Part shown: piece after piece, positions 38,882 through 52,000 of the stretch
How positions within the stretch are numbered: the first letter of the stretch is position 1
How the letters are laid out: every line of letters begins with the position of its first letter
Notes under the pieces: model-generated
Told to the model about the DNA's origin: nothing
The model's input: only the letters and a program-made list of their open reading frames with translations
Databases searched by the model: none
DNA from: Salvia splendens
Lineage: Eukaryota; Streptophyta; Magnoliopsida; Lamiales; Lamiaceae
Assembly (NCBI RefSeq): GCF_004379255.2
Contig: NC_056042.1
Coordinates: 29,305,928 to 29,369,927, forward strand
DNA length: 64,000 nt
Direction of reading: 5' to 3'
Position numbers and translations under genes: made by a program

Positions 38882-40531
38882 GAGCATCCCCATCCATGCT
38901 CTTGCCAAAGATCATGAATGTGGGCCCGGACCCACATTTATTAATTTTTTTACTCCCTGCTCTTCCCCAATAGCACAACACCCACATTCATGCTCTTCCG
39001 CAAGGACATGCTCAAGGGTCCCACCTTTCCATTATTTAATTTAAATACTTCAATTACTAAAAATATTTCTACAATATAAAAATACATTAAAAATACTCGA
39101 ACTACTATTACAAATTTAAAAAAATTACATACTTAAAATCCTAAAAAATAAAAATTGCATACTTAAATCCTAAAAAATAAAAATTACATAATTAAAATTC
39201 TACAAATTAAAAACTACATACTTAAAGCATAAAAAATACCTTCGTGGAAGAATATTCTATCCCCATTGTTTTTCAGAGACCTCGTATCATTGTCCAATGT
39301 GCATCAAGTTGCTCGGGAGACATGTGAGTTGAGCCAAAAGGGCCAACAACAAGTTGGTGGGCGGTTGAGGTGGCACAAAGGGAGCAGGAGCGGGAGCGGC
39401 GCGACGGCGGTTGGCCGCCTGTTTTCTTCCTTGCGGCCGACGTTGGGAACTGCTCGGGCCGGCGTCGGGGCTACCCAATTAGTTGCGGCAAGCTGACTAG
39501 CCACCTCATCCGAGCATAGGGATAACGACCTCTACCATTTGTCAGAAGAGCTGGAGGAGGATGATAAGCCTCCCCTATACTTCGGATGCGTACGCACCTC
39601 CTGCCAAGCGTTGAGGTACTTACATGGTTTGTAATAATAAGATTGGTAGGTCGTCATGGCGGCACTGATGATGCCGAGCTCGCTCTTGCCGCTCCCCGCC
39701 GATGTTGTTCCTGGAGGTAAATCCCCTGGAACTTTGGGATTTCTTCGTTGGCTCTGAAGATGGCATTGCGCACCATACTCTCATTGCGCTCGATGGTTCT
39801 CTCCGGTCAGGTGGCATTGTACTGGCGAGAGACGCGGGTGCGGATGTGAGGTCACCGCCACGACCCTGAACACGAGTACTATGAGGAATATGAGTAGGAG
39901 GAGTTTGGGAGCCGCCGCTCCCTCCCGATCCTTGCTCGTCCACCGGGTAAGGTCGGTAGCCACCCGGAATTTGAGAACCTTGGGTTTGAGGAGGGGGTGA
40001 GAATTCTGTTTCCAGACTATGGAATGGTGTTGGGCCGAACCATTCTTGGTTCCAACCGCTGGAGTCGGAGGGGTGATAGCCGGAGCCGGATATTTTTTTG
40101 TTGTAAGAGTGAAAGAATGATTGAGAATTGATGAGAGAATTTAGATGAGAATTGTATAGTTTGGTGGGAATTTTTTTGTGTGGAAATGAGGGTATTTATA
40201 GATGAAAACGTGAATTTTGGGTAAAAATAAATAAAAATAAATTAAAAGTGGTGAGAAAACGGATAAAATTTATTGGGAAGTGGGAAAAATATTTTTTTAA
40301 TTTAAAAACGATTTTTAAATTAAAATTCGATATTTTTTTTAAAAATAGAAAATGCCAATGGCTATGTCGTTGGCCAATGGAGTGCTACCACGTCGCCCTG
40401 CTCAGCAGCATGGACGTGCTCGATGTATCGAGCAGCGCCGTGCCGTCGACAAGAGCACAACGGCGGATATGGGTGTGCCGCGCCGTCGGCACGGACGCCA
40501 TCCGTCAGGGAAAGCACGGATGGGGATGCTC
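38882..40531. mobile_element. PIF/Harbinger-type element with ORF1 relic (unit 2)
   Basis: Second copy of 18958-20653. Ends GAGCATCCCCATCCATGCT and GAGCATCCCCATCCGTGCT, with TTA at 38879-38881 and 40532-40534. 1,650 bp. It differs from the unit-1 copy by several small deletions, including one that removes part of the Gly/Pro-rich region near 39935. Confidence 0.82.
39304..40100 (-). pseudogene. degenerate Harbinger ORF1-like protein (unit 2)
   Basis: The counterpart of the 19394-20231 pseudogene, with the same frameshift between the EQHW and SGKSE blocks and additional small deletions. Not functional. Confidence 0.55.
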
Positions 40532-40632
40532 TTAGCCCCTCCCCACTCCCACTTGGGTCCGCCCATGTCCACAACTTATTTCAAAATGTAAACTCTCTCG
40601 TTCTTTACTCACTTTTCTCCTTTTCTTTCTTA

Positions 40633-40893
40633 CTCCCCCCATCCGCCATTAAATGTCTCATTTTTCCTTTTTCGTCCGTCACCCAATAAATGTCTCATTT
40701 CACTTTTACTATATTTGGTAAGTGGCCCCTACATTCCACTAATTCATTTCACTCACATTTTATTATAAAATTAATATATAAAAGTTGGCCCCACATTCCA
40801 CAAACTTTTCTACCCACTTTAGTACATAAAGTCAAGCAATTTCTTAAACCCGTGCCGGTCAAATATAGAACATTTAATCACGGACGGAGGGAA
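40633..40893. mobile_element. Stowaway MITE (unit 2)
   Basis: Left end CTCCCCCCATCCGCCATTAA, right end ATCACGGACGGAGGGAA, flanked by TA. The copy of 20755-21016. Confidence 0.82.
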
Positions 40894-41340
40894 TATTTTT
40901 TATTCCCTCTCTCATACTTCACTCAATTTTCCTTTTCCTCTCCCTGTCTCTGACTTTACTAATTTGTCGCTAAAACCCGTGTCGTCCGCAAATAAGACTA
41001 TTTTTTATGGACAAAGAAAGTATAATATCATTAAATTTAATTTTGAAGTTATCTTATACTACAATATATTTTTTAAAATATATTGTTTAATCTATTTATT
41101 TTTCCATTGAATTTCATCGTGATCTATAATCAAAAAAATATTAGAAAAAAGAGCCAAAAAGTTTGTACTATTATGATTTACAAGTTATGGATAGATGAAA
41201 ATCGCACGTATTATCCATTTTCTCGTAGCTTTTGGAGACGACAACGTCGAAAATACCTTACAATTGGACTCCCAGCATTAAAATCCTGACTTCGCCACTG
41301 CATGAGTTTAATTTCGAACCATAATACAATTTAATTCTTA

Positions 41341-43161
41341 GAGCATTAGCAATGGGGCGCCCTAAAGCCCGCACTATGCACCGTCACGTCAGCATTTTAT
41401 CCTCCTACCCTTCCACCTGCAGCGGAGCGCCCTATAAGCCGCCCTAAGCATTTTCTTTATTTGAATATTTAAATAACTACAAAAATTGGAAAAAAAACCT
41501 TCATTTCATTTAAAGTTAATACATTACAATGCGAGTTAAAAAAATACGCATTCTCAACGACGGCGGTTACGAGCCCAAACTTCTTCAACCATGTCGTTCA
41601 TGAGCTGAACATTGTCTTGTTGGTTGCGCATTGAGGTCTGTCTAGACAGAACCTCATTGAAGCCCGTCGATAATCCTCGAGCGTGGGGCGCTATCGCCGT
41701 GCTGGAGCTAGATCCACCTTCATCATCGGCCCAATCGGTGACGCTTCCACCTTCGTATTCGACTATCATGTTGTGCAAGATTATGCACGCATACATGACA
41801 TCAGCGATGACTTCCTTGAACCAGAGACGCGCCGGCCCTTTCACTATTGCCCATCGTGATTGGAGCACACCAAATGCCCGCTCCACATCCTTTCGTGCCG
41901 CCTCCTGCTTTTGAGCAAATAAAACTCGCTTCTCACCCATTGGGCAGCTGATCGTCTTTAGAAAAGCAGGCAACCTTGGGTATACGCCATCGGCCAAGTA
42001 GTACCCCATGTGATATTGGCGCCTGTTGGCAGTGAACTCGATGGCCGGACCGTTGCCATTGCATTGCTCGGTGAAGAGGGTGGATGAGTTGAGGACGTTG
42101 ATGTCGTTGTTCGACCCAGCTACACCGAAGTAAGCATGCCAGATCCAGAGCCGAGCTGATAGTCAGCGACGACTTCGAGGATCATCGTCGGTTGGCTGCC
42201 ATTGTATCCACTAGTAAATTGGCCTCTCCACGCCGTCGGACAATTCTTCCACTGCCAGTGCATACAGTCGATGCTCCTTAGCATCCCAGGAAAGTCGTGT
42301 GCTGTCTCGTGCATCTTCATCAGACCCTGGCAATCCACAGCATTCGGCTTTCACAAATATGTGTCACTGTAAGCCTCCACAACTCCCCTACAAAATCTCT
42401 CCAGGCACTCGCGGCCAGTTGTCTCCCCGAAGTGAAGGTACTCGTCAAACATGTCCGTCGTGGTGCCGTAGGCCAACTGCCGGAGTGCAACCGTGCACTT
42501 CTGCAACGGCGTAAGTCCGGGTCTACCTAGGCCATCTTCCCGATACTGGAAGTATTCATCAGTGACTCCAACGTCTGGACAATGCTGAGAAAAAGATAAC
42601 GATGCATTCTAAACCGGTGGTGAAAAACAGTCGGGCCCCACTGTGGTTGCTCGGCAAAATAGTCTGCAAATAGACGTTCGTGAGCTACGGCGTGTTCGCG
42701 GCGGACAAATGTCCGACGTCGAATAGGCCTGGGGATCTGCTCCTCCGCCTCCTCCTCCTCGCTCTGCATTTCGGCTAAGCAATCCGCCATTGCGTCATTG
42801 ACGGCATCGAATAAGGCTCGCGTCAAGGTCCGACTAACGTCCTCCGAGGTACTCCAGTCGTCGTCGTGGTTCATTTTTGTTTGCGAGAGATTATCGAAAT
42901 ATTCGTATGGAATGTGAGAGATGAGAGAAATGTTCGTATGAAAAATAGAATGACAAACGAGGTTTAAATAGACAAAAAATCGAAAAAAAAAATGAAAACG
43001 CGTTGCATCATCCGCGTCGCCCACAATGGGCGGACGATGCCCTATCATCCGCGTATCGTCCGCGGACGATGCATCGGGCATCGTCCGCGCACCCACAGTG
43101 GGCGGACGATGACGCGCCCGAGGCATCGGACGGCCTATCGTCCGCGCCATTACGAATGCTC
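41341..43161. mobile_element. PIF/Harbinger transposon with transposase relic (unit 2)
   Basis: Copy of 21480-23299 with ends GAGCATTAGCAATGGGGCGC and (right, reverse-complemented) GAGCATTCGTAATGGCGCGG, and TTA at 41338-41340 and 43162-43164. 1,821 bp. Its right TIR matches the left one better than in unit 1. No further insertion is present in the right TTA. Confidence 0.88.
41554..42874 (-). pseudogene. PIF/Harbinger transposase, frameshifted and with an extra stop (unit 2)
   Basis: The same reading as the 21692-23012 pseudogene, starting at the ATG 42872-42874. It shares the indel before IWHAYFGVAGSNN. It also has a copy-specific stop: the codon before KPNAVDCQG is TGA (near 42353), where unit 1 has CGA (Arg). 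The metal-binding region reads SIDCMHWQWKNCP, keeping the D that unit 1 has as E. Confidence 0.82.
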
Positions 43162-43164
43162 TTA

Positions 43165-44482
43165 GGCAATATTCATATCCAAAGCTAGGATAATAGGAAC
43201 AATGCTTGTATTTTCATTATTGTTTAAATGTAGAGTATATTTACTTTTGCTTTGCATGAGTTTCTAACTTTCAACTCAATTATCTTTGAAAAATATTAAA
43301 CTTTTTTTGTAAGAATTAGATAATCGTTACCTTCTTGTTGTTCGACACTGGTAACAACTAGTCAACTTGTACATTTGATCGTGTATTATTGCAAGATAGT
43401 TGTAATATGATGGACATTTATTTAAACTCGAGTGATCATTTAAAAATCAAATTATGAGTCCTAAACTTACACACCAATATTATATACTCATATTTATTTA
43501 TTTTATAATATACTTTGCCTCATTTTACTGTGTGAGTATTCAATTTCATTTCTAACTTTTATAAAAAATCATTTTAAAGTTAATTGCTTTATTCAAAAAT
43601 TTAAATTCCCAAGCTGATTATTCTAAAGTTTTATCGAAATATACTCCATTAAGATCAACTAACATAAATATCACATCATTCTGTGGCAACAAACAATATA
43701 TTTAATACTTATTTAAAGTCCACAACAAATTTTATATATATAAATATTTCTTCATGCATTTTCATTTTTGTCAATATAAAATATACGTATATCTAAAGTG
43801 ATAGCAATTTTTATATCTAAAGTGATAGTTATTTGTACTTATTTCGGTACGTTTCTTAACATTGTCGTGAGTCATGTATTATATACACACATGCTTAAGT
43901 GGTAGTCTTCTTCATTATGAACACATCACCCGATTGGTCCGATATGAAGCCGTCATATCGGAATCAATTACTTCTACTATATAGGCTTGGTGGGTAGTTG
44001 CTTGAGTTCGTTGTTCGAACAATATGTTAGCACATATTCTAGCTCGTAACTCCTTTATGTTTCCTCATTTTTATGTTTTGATCTTTATTTTGGATTGTAT
44101 CGTTAAATACTTTCATTGTTTCCTCAAAAAAATTTTTTTCTGTTATAAAAACATTCAGTTAAAATTGATCCAAATATATGAAATTTTTCAAAATTTGAAT
44201 TTGAGACGAACCAAAATTTAAACGAAAACTTGAATTTCGATTTAGTTTGAATTGGGTAATAAAATACTTGATCACCCCTAATTCAATGGGCTCAAAACTT
44301 TTTGAGTCACATTTAAAAAAACAATGTTGGATGTAAAAATTAAATTGATCCTAAACAGTTTAACCACTGTACTCATTTTGAAGCATTTTAAATTTATAAA
44401 TGAAACAATATCTAAATAATTTCATTCCAATACAGTTCAAAATTTAAATATGCATAACTCAATTAGTGCTAATAATAAAGCA
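43165..44482. other. AT-rich intergenic sequence (unit 2)
   Basis: A copy of 24711-26033. No supported gene. Near 43975 a few bases present in unit 1 are missing. Confidence 0.5.
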
Positions 44483-44485
44483 TAA

Positions 44486-45302
44486 GAGCATCCACGATAG
44501 CGCCTAGCGCACCGCCTAGCCGAGCGCCGGCGCTAGGCGGTGCGCTAGGTGATCTATTGCAGCCGCCTAGCGGATTTCGCGAAAAAAAACCGCCTAGCGC
44601 TATGCGGTTCCGCGGCGCTAGGCGCTATTGCAGCGTCCGGATCGCCCAGCGCACCGCCTAGTGCGAATTTTTTTTTTTTCCAAAACACTATATATACGCG
44701 ACTTGCATGTCATTTTCATTCGCACCATTTGTATTAACGAGTACTCTCTCTATCTTAATTTCTGTACAAGATCAACACCTAGAAATGAGTAACGCCGGTG
44801 GTAGTGGTGGTAGTGGTGGGGATGCACCAAATGGAGGCTCATATTCGACTCCAAAAGGATTTAATTGAAGAGTTATGGGCGCGGAGGACTGCACGGCGTT
44901 AGTTTTTTTTTAATTATGTAATTTTTTTTAATTAATGTCCTTTTTAAATTTTACTAATATTAGTGAATTTTCTCGTTTTTGTGGCGTAAATTTAATTCCG
45001 TATATTGTGTGATTGTTAATTATTTTATTTTGTATATATTTGCTAATAGTGATGTGGATAGTATTATTAATGTTTCCCGTATATGTCTCGTAAATTAAAT
45101 TCCGTATATTGTGTGATTGTTAATTATGTCATTTTATATAATTGTTATTAGTGACGTGACTATTGATGTGGCTGGGCTATTTATGATGTGGCTAGGCTAT
45201 GGCTGGGCTATTTATGATGTGGCAGGAGGATTTTTAGTGCTGATGATGTGGCCGTGGCTAGGTTATGGCTGGACTATTGCTGGGCTATTCCTATGGATGG
45301 CC
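44486..45302 (+). mobile_element. PIF/Harbinger deletion derivative upstream of MACPF copy 2
   Basis: The 817-bp insertion is flanked by TAA (44483-44485, 45303-45305). Unit 1 has the empty site with a single TAA at 26034-26036. Ends GAGCATCCACGATAGC and (right, reverse-complemented) GGCCATCCATAGGAATAGC. The left end contains an 18-bp perfect inverted repeat (44503-44520 / 44532-44549). Inside, 44785-44868 encodes a Gly/Ser-rich start (MSNAGGSGGSGGDAPNGG). In an overlapping frame it runs into HIRLQKDLIEELWARRTARR and a stop, which resembles a transposase C-terminus. The right 150 bp has degenerate tandem GGCTGGGCTATTTATGATGT units. Confidence 0.85.
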
Positions 45303-45305
45303 TAA

Positions 45306-46008
45306 TGTAATTATGTCCAACCCAAATACGGATAATCGTACACCTGTATTATGTTGAAGAAGCTCCCGTCTTCCTCTAGATCTGAGCTTCAGTTTAACCT
45401 CACTGCGAAAATCTAGGGTTTCAAGGTTTGCTTACCGAGGAACTCAAGCTAGCTAGGTTTTGAATCGCCAATTTTGTAGCTCGCAGTGTTGATTTTCTTT
45501 TCCTTTTTTTTTTGAAAAAAAGGTATGCTGTGCCGAATCCCCTACGTTGTTCCAGTGGAATAGCTAAATTTCTTTTTGACTCTGATTTTCGCTGTCCTAG
45601 ACCTGGATGCTCGAAAACTGTTGAGCAATAATCACAGAGCTTGTGAAATAATATCTTGTTATGGAAATCGTGCTCAAATAAGAAACAAAATATATTTAGA
45701 TATGTATGTATGTGTTACTGCGTAGTCAAACTTCGTTGGGAGTTTCGAGCTGAATCGTGCGTGGTTGAGAAATTCCAGGTTGATACTGGAAGGTTTGGTC
45801 ATGGGAGTTTGGAGCTTAACTTGGGAGGTTACAATTCGTTCTTTGCTTTCAGTTGATCCAAGAAATTAGTATATAACCCCTGCAAGTTTTTGAGAAGCTG
45901 TAGTTGCGATTCGGATTTGTTTAATTACTTGCTTAATTTTGACTGTGAAACGGATCAAGTTAAGTAGAGGTATGTGGGTTTTGCGATAAGAAAGCGAGTG
46001 TGTGAAAG
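45306..46008. other. MACPF copy-2 5' UTR region
   Basis: Nearly identical to 26037-26737. It contains the putative transcribed leader and 5' UTR intron signals before the ATG at 46009. Confidence 0.45.
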
Positions 46009-49000
46009 ATGGCGCTTAAGCTTCCTGCTGTAGAAGCAGCTAAGGTGGCTATTCAGTCGATTGGTCGTGGATATGATATTTCCTTGGATCTTAGACTAAA
46101 GTATTGTAAGGGAGATTCACATATGATGGAGATTAATGAGGATCAGTGTCGGGAGATTATTCTTCCAGGTGGAACCTCAGTTGCTGGTGTTTCAAAATCA
46201 ATCAAATGCGATAAAGGAGAGCGGACACGATTTCGTTCTGATGTTCTGACTTTCCAGCAGGTTGCTTACATTCTTATTTTTTTGTTTGTTCAGTATATAT
46301 AAATTTGTGTTATAGATGCACTGAATTGATTTGGCCCTTTCTATAGAGAATTTTGTGATTTGAGCTCTGAAATGTCAGTTATTTGGCTGTTGAAGATGTG
46401 CGAATGTGTGATACACTTATCTAGCTTTGAGTCATATCATCCATTGTGTGGTTCTTTGCTAACACTTAAGTCATGAAGTTCACTGTTCACTGTTCAGCTT
46501 ATACTGAAATACCGGCCTTATCGTACCGAAAAAATATCGAATATACTGAACTTTTGGTATACCGTGATTTTCGGTACGGTATAATACCTTACCGAAATCT
46601 TTCGGTAAGGTAACGGTATGAATTTTCCTATACCGCGGTATATCGCTTCATACCGAAGTTCGGTATGTACCGTAAAATATAAATTTAATAGTATAAAATA
46701 TATTTTATATATTTTTAAAATTATAAAATTTATTGTGAAATATAAATATAATTATGAATAAAATATATGTAATATATACATTTTTTAAAATAAAATATAA
46801 ATAATATTTTAAAAACTCAAATTATCTATTTTCATTGATGTTGAAAGTAAGGTATACTGTAAAAGTACGGTATACCGAACTTTGGTACTGTATATACCAA
46901 AAATGAGGTACCGCATCGGTATGGAAATTGGTCATACCGAAAATTTTATACGTACCTACCCACCCCTAACTGTATTTATGTTCGAGTGTATCAAAAAATA
47001 ACCCATACCTTCACATTCCCCCAGATGTCAGAGCAATTAAATCAAGAGCTGTCATTGACGGGAAAAATTCCTTCAGGGCTCTTCAATGCAATGTTTGAGT
47101 TTTCTGGTTGTTGGCAGAAAGACGCAGCATACACCAAAACTCTTGCTTTTGATGGTATGTTTATAACACTGTATACGGTTGCACTAGAAAAGTCTCAGAT
47201 GGTGCTCAAGGATCATGTGAAGAGAGAAGTTCCATCATCATGGGAGCCTGCAGCGTTGGCAAGGTATGCCTTGGGGTTACCTTCTTTAAAAGACTTTAGT
47301 AAACTATACATTCTATTGCTTGAATCTCTCCTGACCTATCTGTGTCTAGGATGCTTGCATGCCTACGCCTGTTTTTTTTTCTAATGTCTAAATGCATAAG
47401 AAGTCTCTAGTAAATTCATTATTATCCTTTTATCTACAATATATAACGTCTACTTAAAGGAGGGGTAGTGGTTGGAGTCAACAACAATACAGACCCATTT
47501 AAATCATAACAAAATCACGCAAGAGATTTTCCATGAAGATTTAAGACATGAATACTGAGTTCCTGACATGTGGCGAAGTCCTACTTTCTGGTTTTATTTT
47601 CTACTTTTGCTAGGATAACACGAACTGAACACCCGGCCATTCATCTGACAATTTTGAGCATGCATCTTATCTCCTTTATAGTTATGGATTTGTTCCTTCG
47701 TCTAGTAATTTGCAGGGTACTTAAAGTACACCCAAACTCTGAAGCAAATAGAGAGTGACTATTAGTTATAGGTCAGTACTTGATTTTACTCATTTGCCAG
47801 CTCATTAGTTCTGCTTTAACAAGGTAGTAGTTCTAGCAGGTGTTGTTCAGCTATATTAAGATTAAGTAGTCATTTCTGAGATACCAAATACTAATAACAT
47901 TTACGTTACCTGTTCATTTTTAGTGTTGCAGTTATTTGTAAATGATACTACTGTTGCTGAACTCCCATTTGCTAGGTTTATTAGCAAGTTTGGGACTCAC
48001 ATCATTGTGGGTGTAAAGATGGGCGGGAAGGATGTAATTTACATGAAACAGCAGCATTCCTCATCACTTCAACCTGCTGATGTGCATAAGAGATTGAAGG
48101 TGATGGCAGATAAGAGGTTCTTAGATGCAAATGGACAAAATGAACTGGGTTCCGAGCAAGTATACCAGTCTGAGAAGGTTTGAACCAGTTTAGTTTTTCA
48201 CTTATAATCTACGAAAATATCCAATTCTAAACTAACCGTGTAGTGAAAAAACTACCTTAATATCAAATTGCATACTCGGCACTACTTTCAAACTTCACAA
48301 CTTTAACTCCACTTTTTTTTTGCTTTTTTTTAAAAAATTTTGGTGCAAATTAAGCATGGTCATTTTTTGATGATCATCTGATGTGCCCAACATTTTTATT
48401 TTCTGTTCATATACATACCTTGGAATACATGTCCGCATGAAAAGAGGTTGGCCACGTCAAATCTGACCACCAGAAAGCATGCTTAAACTAAACCAAAATC
48501 GAAAGTGGTGTTATATTTGTGAAAGTTTTCACATTGAATTTGCATTTGGTGTGAAATTTTGGTGCAATAACTTAAACCTTACATATATTTATGTGATTCA
48601 TATTGGGTACATGTAAAAATCGAGTTCAATTATCAAGTGTATAATCACACAAGTTTAATTAATTAACTCTAATATTACAGCAATACTGCAAGAACACAGT
48701 GTCGATTGTAATATTTCGAGTGTCGATCCACAGGGAAGGAATTGATTATTTAATTCTAAAACAAAGAAAAGACATACTAAAAGATGATTTGTTTTGTAGA
48801 TTTTGATTTCTAAAAGTTGATGACAAAATGCAACTACAAGTTAACTAAGGGAAACTTTTCAAATAGGAGAAAGACGTCACTCCAAGTTGCTCACGAGGCT
48901 TGTATTATTCTACACCTTTAATAATGAAACATACGGAGGGATTAAAACATCAACCTAATCACGTACACTGAACATGTTTGTGACGTATAATTCACAGTCA

Positions 49001-52000
49001 GCTGAACACTTGTTCCATGAATTAATTTTCAAAGATATTAAATTCCTGCGGAAGCGCGGGAATAAAAGATCCTCTACTATAAACTCCTACTTAATCCACT
49101 ATCAATTTATCCCCTGAACAGTTCTAATTCGATAGCAATCCAACAATCAATCAATCCTAAGCTATGTTAAAGAGACGATAGCAAAGGAATTAACATCACT
49201 ACATCCATAGCCAAAAACATAGTGAATAAAATTAAGCACATTGTTGGACACAAACATATGAAATTAATGGTGTAAAAACATCCGTACAAGCCTAGATTAC
49301 AACTTGGAGCAACAATGAGAGCTTAGCCTAAAAACATGGTGAAATATGCAACAAAAACCGTAGGAAGCATGCTCTCGTTGAGTGGAATTGGAATATGGAG
49401 ACGGATCGTCGGAATAATGGCCGAAACTTCTCTGAATTCGTCGCCACCCAAGTCAACCACTTTTCCTCAATTTTTGTTCAATCTTAATTGCCTTCTGCAA
49501 AAACGTCACCTCCCCTTTCTTGATTTACTCAATTTGATTCAATCACACATGCTATCCATCACGTCCCCTTTCTTCTCTCCCCTCTTTTTCTCCTTTGTCC
49601 TTTTTCTTTTACTCCCAGCCGTCCACTCCTTTTTTTTCTCGGGAAGGGAAACCGCTGCCCTCAACTGCAATAGTGCAGTTATAATTCATCCACCCGGCCG
49701 GGTAGTATTTTTAGACATAAAATTAACCCGGCCGGGTGACATAAATTCGACCCCTCCTGACTTCCCATGCCTCGCGAAAATCACCCGGCCGGGTGGTATT
49801 TTTGGGCATGAAATTAACCCGGCCGGGTGGCCACTTTTGAGAGCTTTCTGCACAGCTTTTCACCCTCCGAGCTTCCTTCTTTGTTTCACCATTTTACTCC
49901 TCTTCCTACACCATAAAACACACTTTTGCAAGCATCAAACTATATAAATCATGTAAAGTTATGGGAATAACAATGTAAATTTGATTCACATCAAATACCC
50001 CCAAACTTATTTACTTGCTCGTCCTCGGGCAAGATCATATAAAACACAACACTTTGAAGCTCAACTCACAAAAGTTTTTTTCAGAAGTTTTTTTTATAAG
50101 AATGAATCACGTAGTGACATGAATGACAAAGTCGAGACCCCCAACAATTTCAATCAAGATTTCCCACTCTCATGAACCATCACTTATCAACTTAGAACTT
50201 CAAGTCAAGGTGCATTTCAAAGTAAGTCCAAACATGTGATCAAACAACTCAAACCGTCATCATTGACTCGTCAAGCATTATTTACCACATAGACTCACGG
50301 ATTTCAAATCAAACTTCATTAACTCTACCAAGTTATTTACAAAGCATCCACAAGCATCAACAAAAAGGTCCAAGGTCTTAATTCAAGGTTGTAATGGGGC
50401 TAGGGATGAGGTAGGATAAATATGGATAATGAGCTCAAAGGCTACACATTTGAGTGCCAAATTCTTCCCTCCTACAACTTCCTTCCAAAGATCAAACAAC
50501 AAAATAATACAACCAACTCTCACTCCCCCAAACTTGAGATCAAATCTAGACAAGATTACATATTACACAAATAGAAGCTCTTACTTTATTTCACAACTTT
50601 TTTTTCTTCTTCTTTCATTTTTTCTCTAAACAAGACCTCGACTCTTGCAAATTCGGAGGTCGTCTTTTTCTTTCTTTTTGTTTTTTTTTTCTCTAAGAAC
50701 TTCATTCTTTTCACTTATACATTACATTAAGTCTAAAAATGTCTACACTTTTGCAATACACCACCCAACACTCAACATTCAACCACCCAGCTCAAATTAG
50801 TATTTAGCACCCAAATAGTAACAAGGTCTTTCGATGAGGCTAAATAAGGCTTATTTAATTGGCTAAGTGATAGGCTAAGTGTTTACACAAATAATAGGAA
50901 ATTAAGCTCAAAGTGGCTTCTAGGGGATCATGTGTAGGACTAGGCATGAGATCATTTGGCCATGGAGTTCATCCTAGTGCCTTATCCTCCCAAATCGTTG
51001 ACACAAATGAACGCAAGCACTTCACTCGATAAAGCAAATCAACCCAAAATAATTTCCACAAGACATGCGATTTTCATACTCTCCTCAACTCGAGAAATCG
51101 GAAGTAATCATGACATGCTCTTTCAAATAAATTCATGCACCCATTCCATTCATCCTAAGCTTCAAAGTTCAAATAAAATCAAGCAAGATTTCCCAACCAG
51201 AAAGCCGAAGATCTAACATGCACCCGTCAAATACATGATTCAAAACACATTTAGCATAAAATACACCCAACAAACATGCATCATGCATAAATCAACCCCC
51301 CCAAACTTGAATGCATCATTGTCCCCAATGCATGCAAAGAAGAACATTAAAAGTAAAGGGAAAGAGAACTCCCCCAAACTTGGCGTGACGTCCATAGTGC
51401 ATTCGGGTGGGAGGGCGGGTGTATCTCCAATTGTAGGTGTACTCTCTCATAAGCTCCAATGTAAGCCCTTTCTCCATGTTGCTCCTACACAAACAACAAA
51501 CAAAAACAAAACACACAAAAAGAAACACTCAATTCAAAATAAATGTTGGAGGAAAGAATTGAGCAAACAAAACCTCCAACATATGAAATCAAAAATAAAA
51601 GAAAAAAAAAACTTGGGTTGCCTCCCAATCAGCGCCTTTGTTTATAGTCGTTGGCTCGACCTTCTTCATTCTTGATCTACACTCTTGAGTCCACTAGTGT
51701 AGTCACTTCCTCTGTCTCCATGCCTCCTTCAACTCCAACATAGGCCTTCAAACGTTGGCCATTCACCTTCCAAATGCTACCATTCTTCTGATCCCGAACA
51801 TCCACAGCACCATAGGGGTATAACTTGTGCACCACATAAGGACCCCACCATCTAGACTTGAGCTTGCCCGGAAACAGTTTAAGCCGAGAGTTGTACAAAA
51901 GGACCAGTTGTCCCTCATGGAATTGACGAGGCTTAATGGCTGCATCGTGAATCTTCTTAGCCCGCTCCTTATAGAGGTCAACGCTCTCATATGCACGGAG

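Noticed and set aside
49336..49947. A 203-codon plus-strand ORF, repeated at 58388-58999
   Set aside because: It lies within both LTRs of the Athila element, antisense to it, and is identical only because LTRs are identical. It has no recognisable domain.
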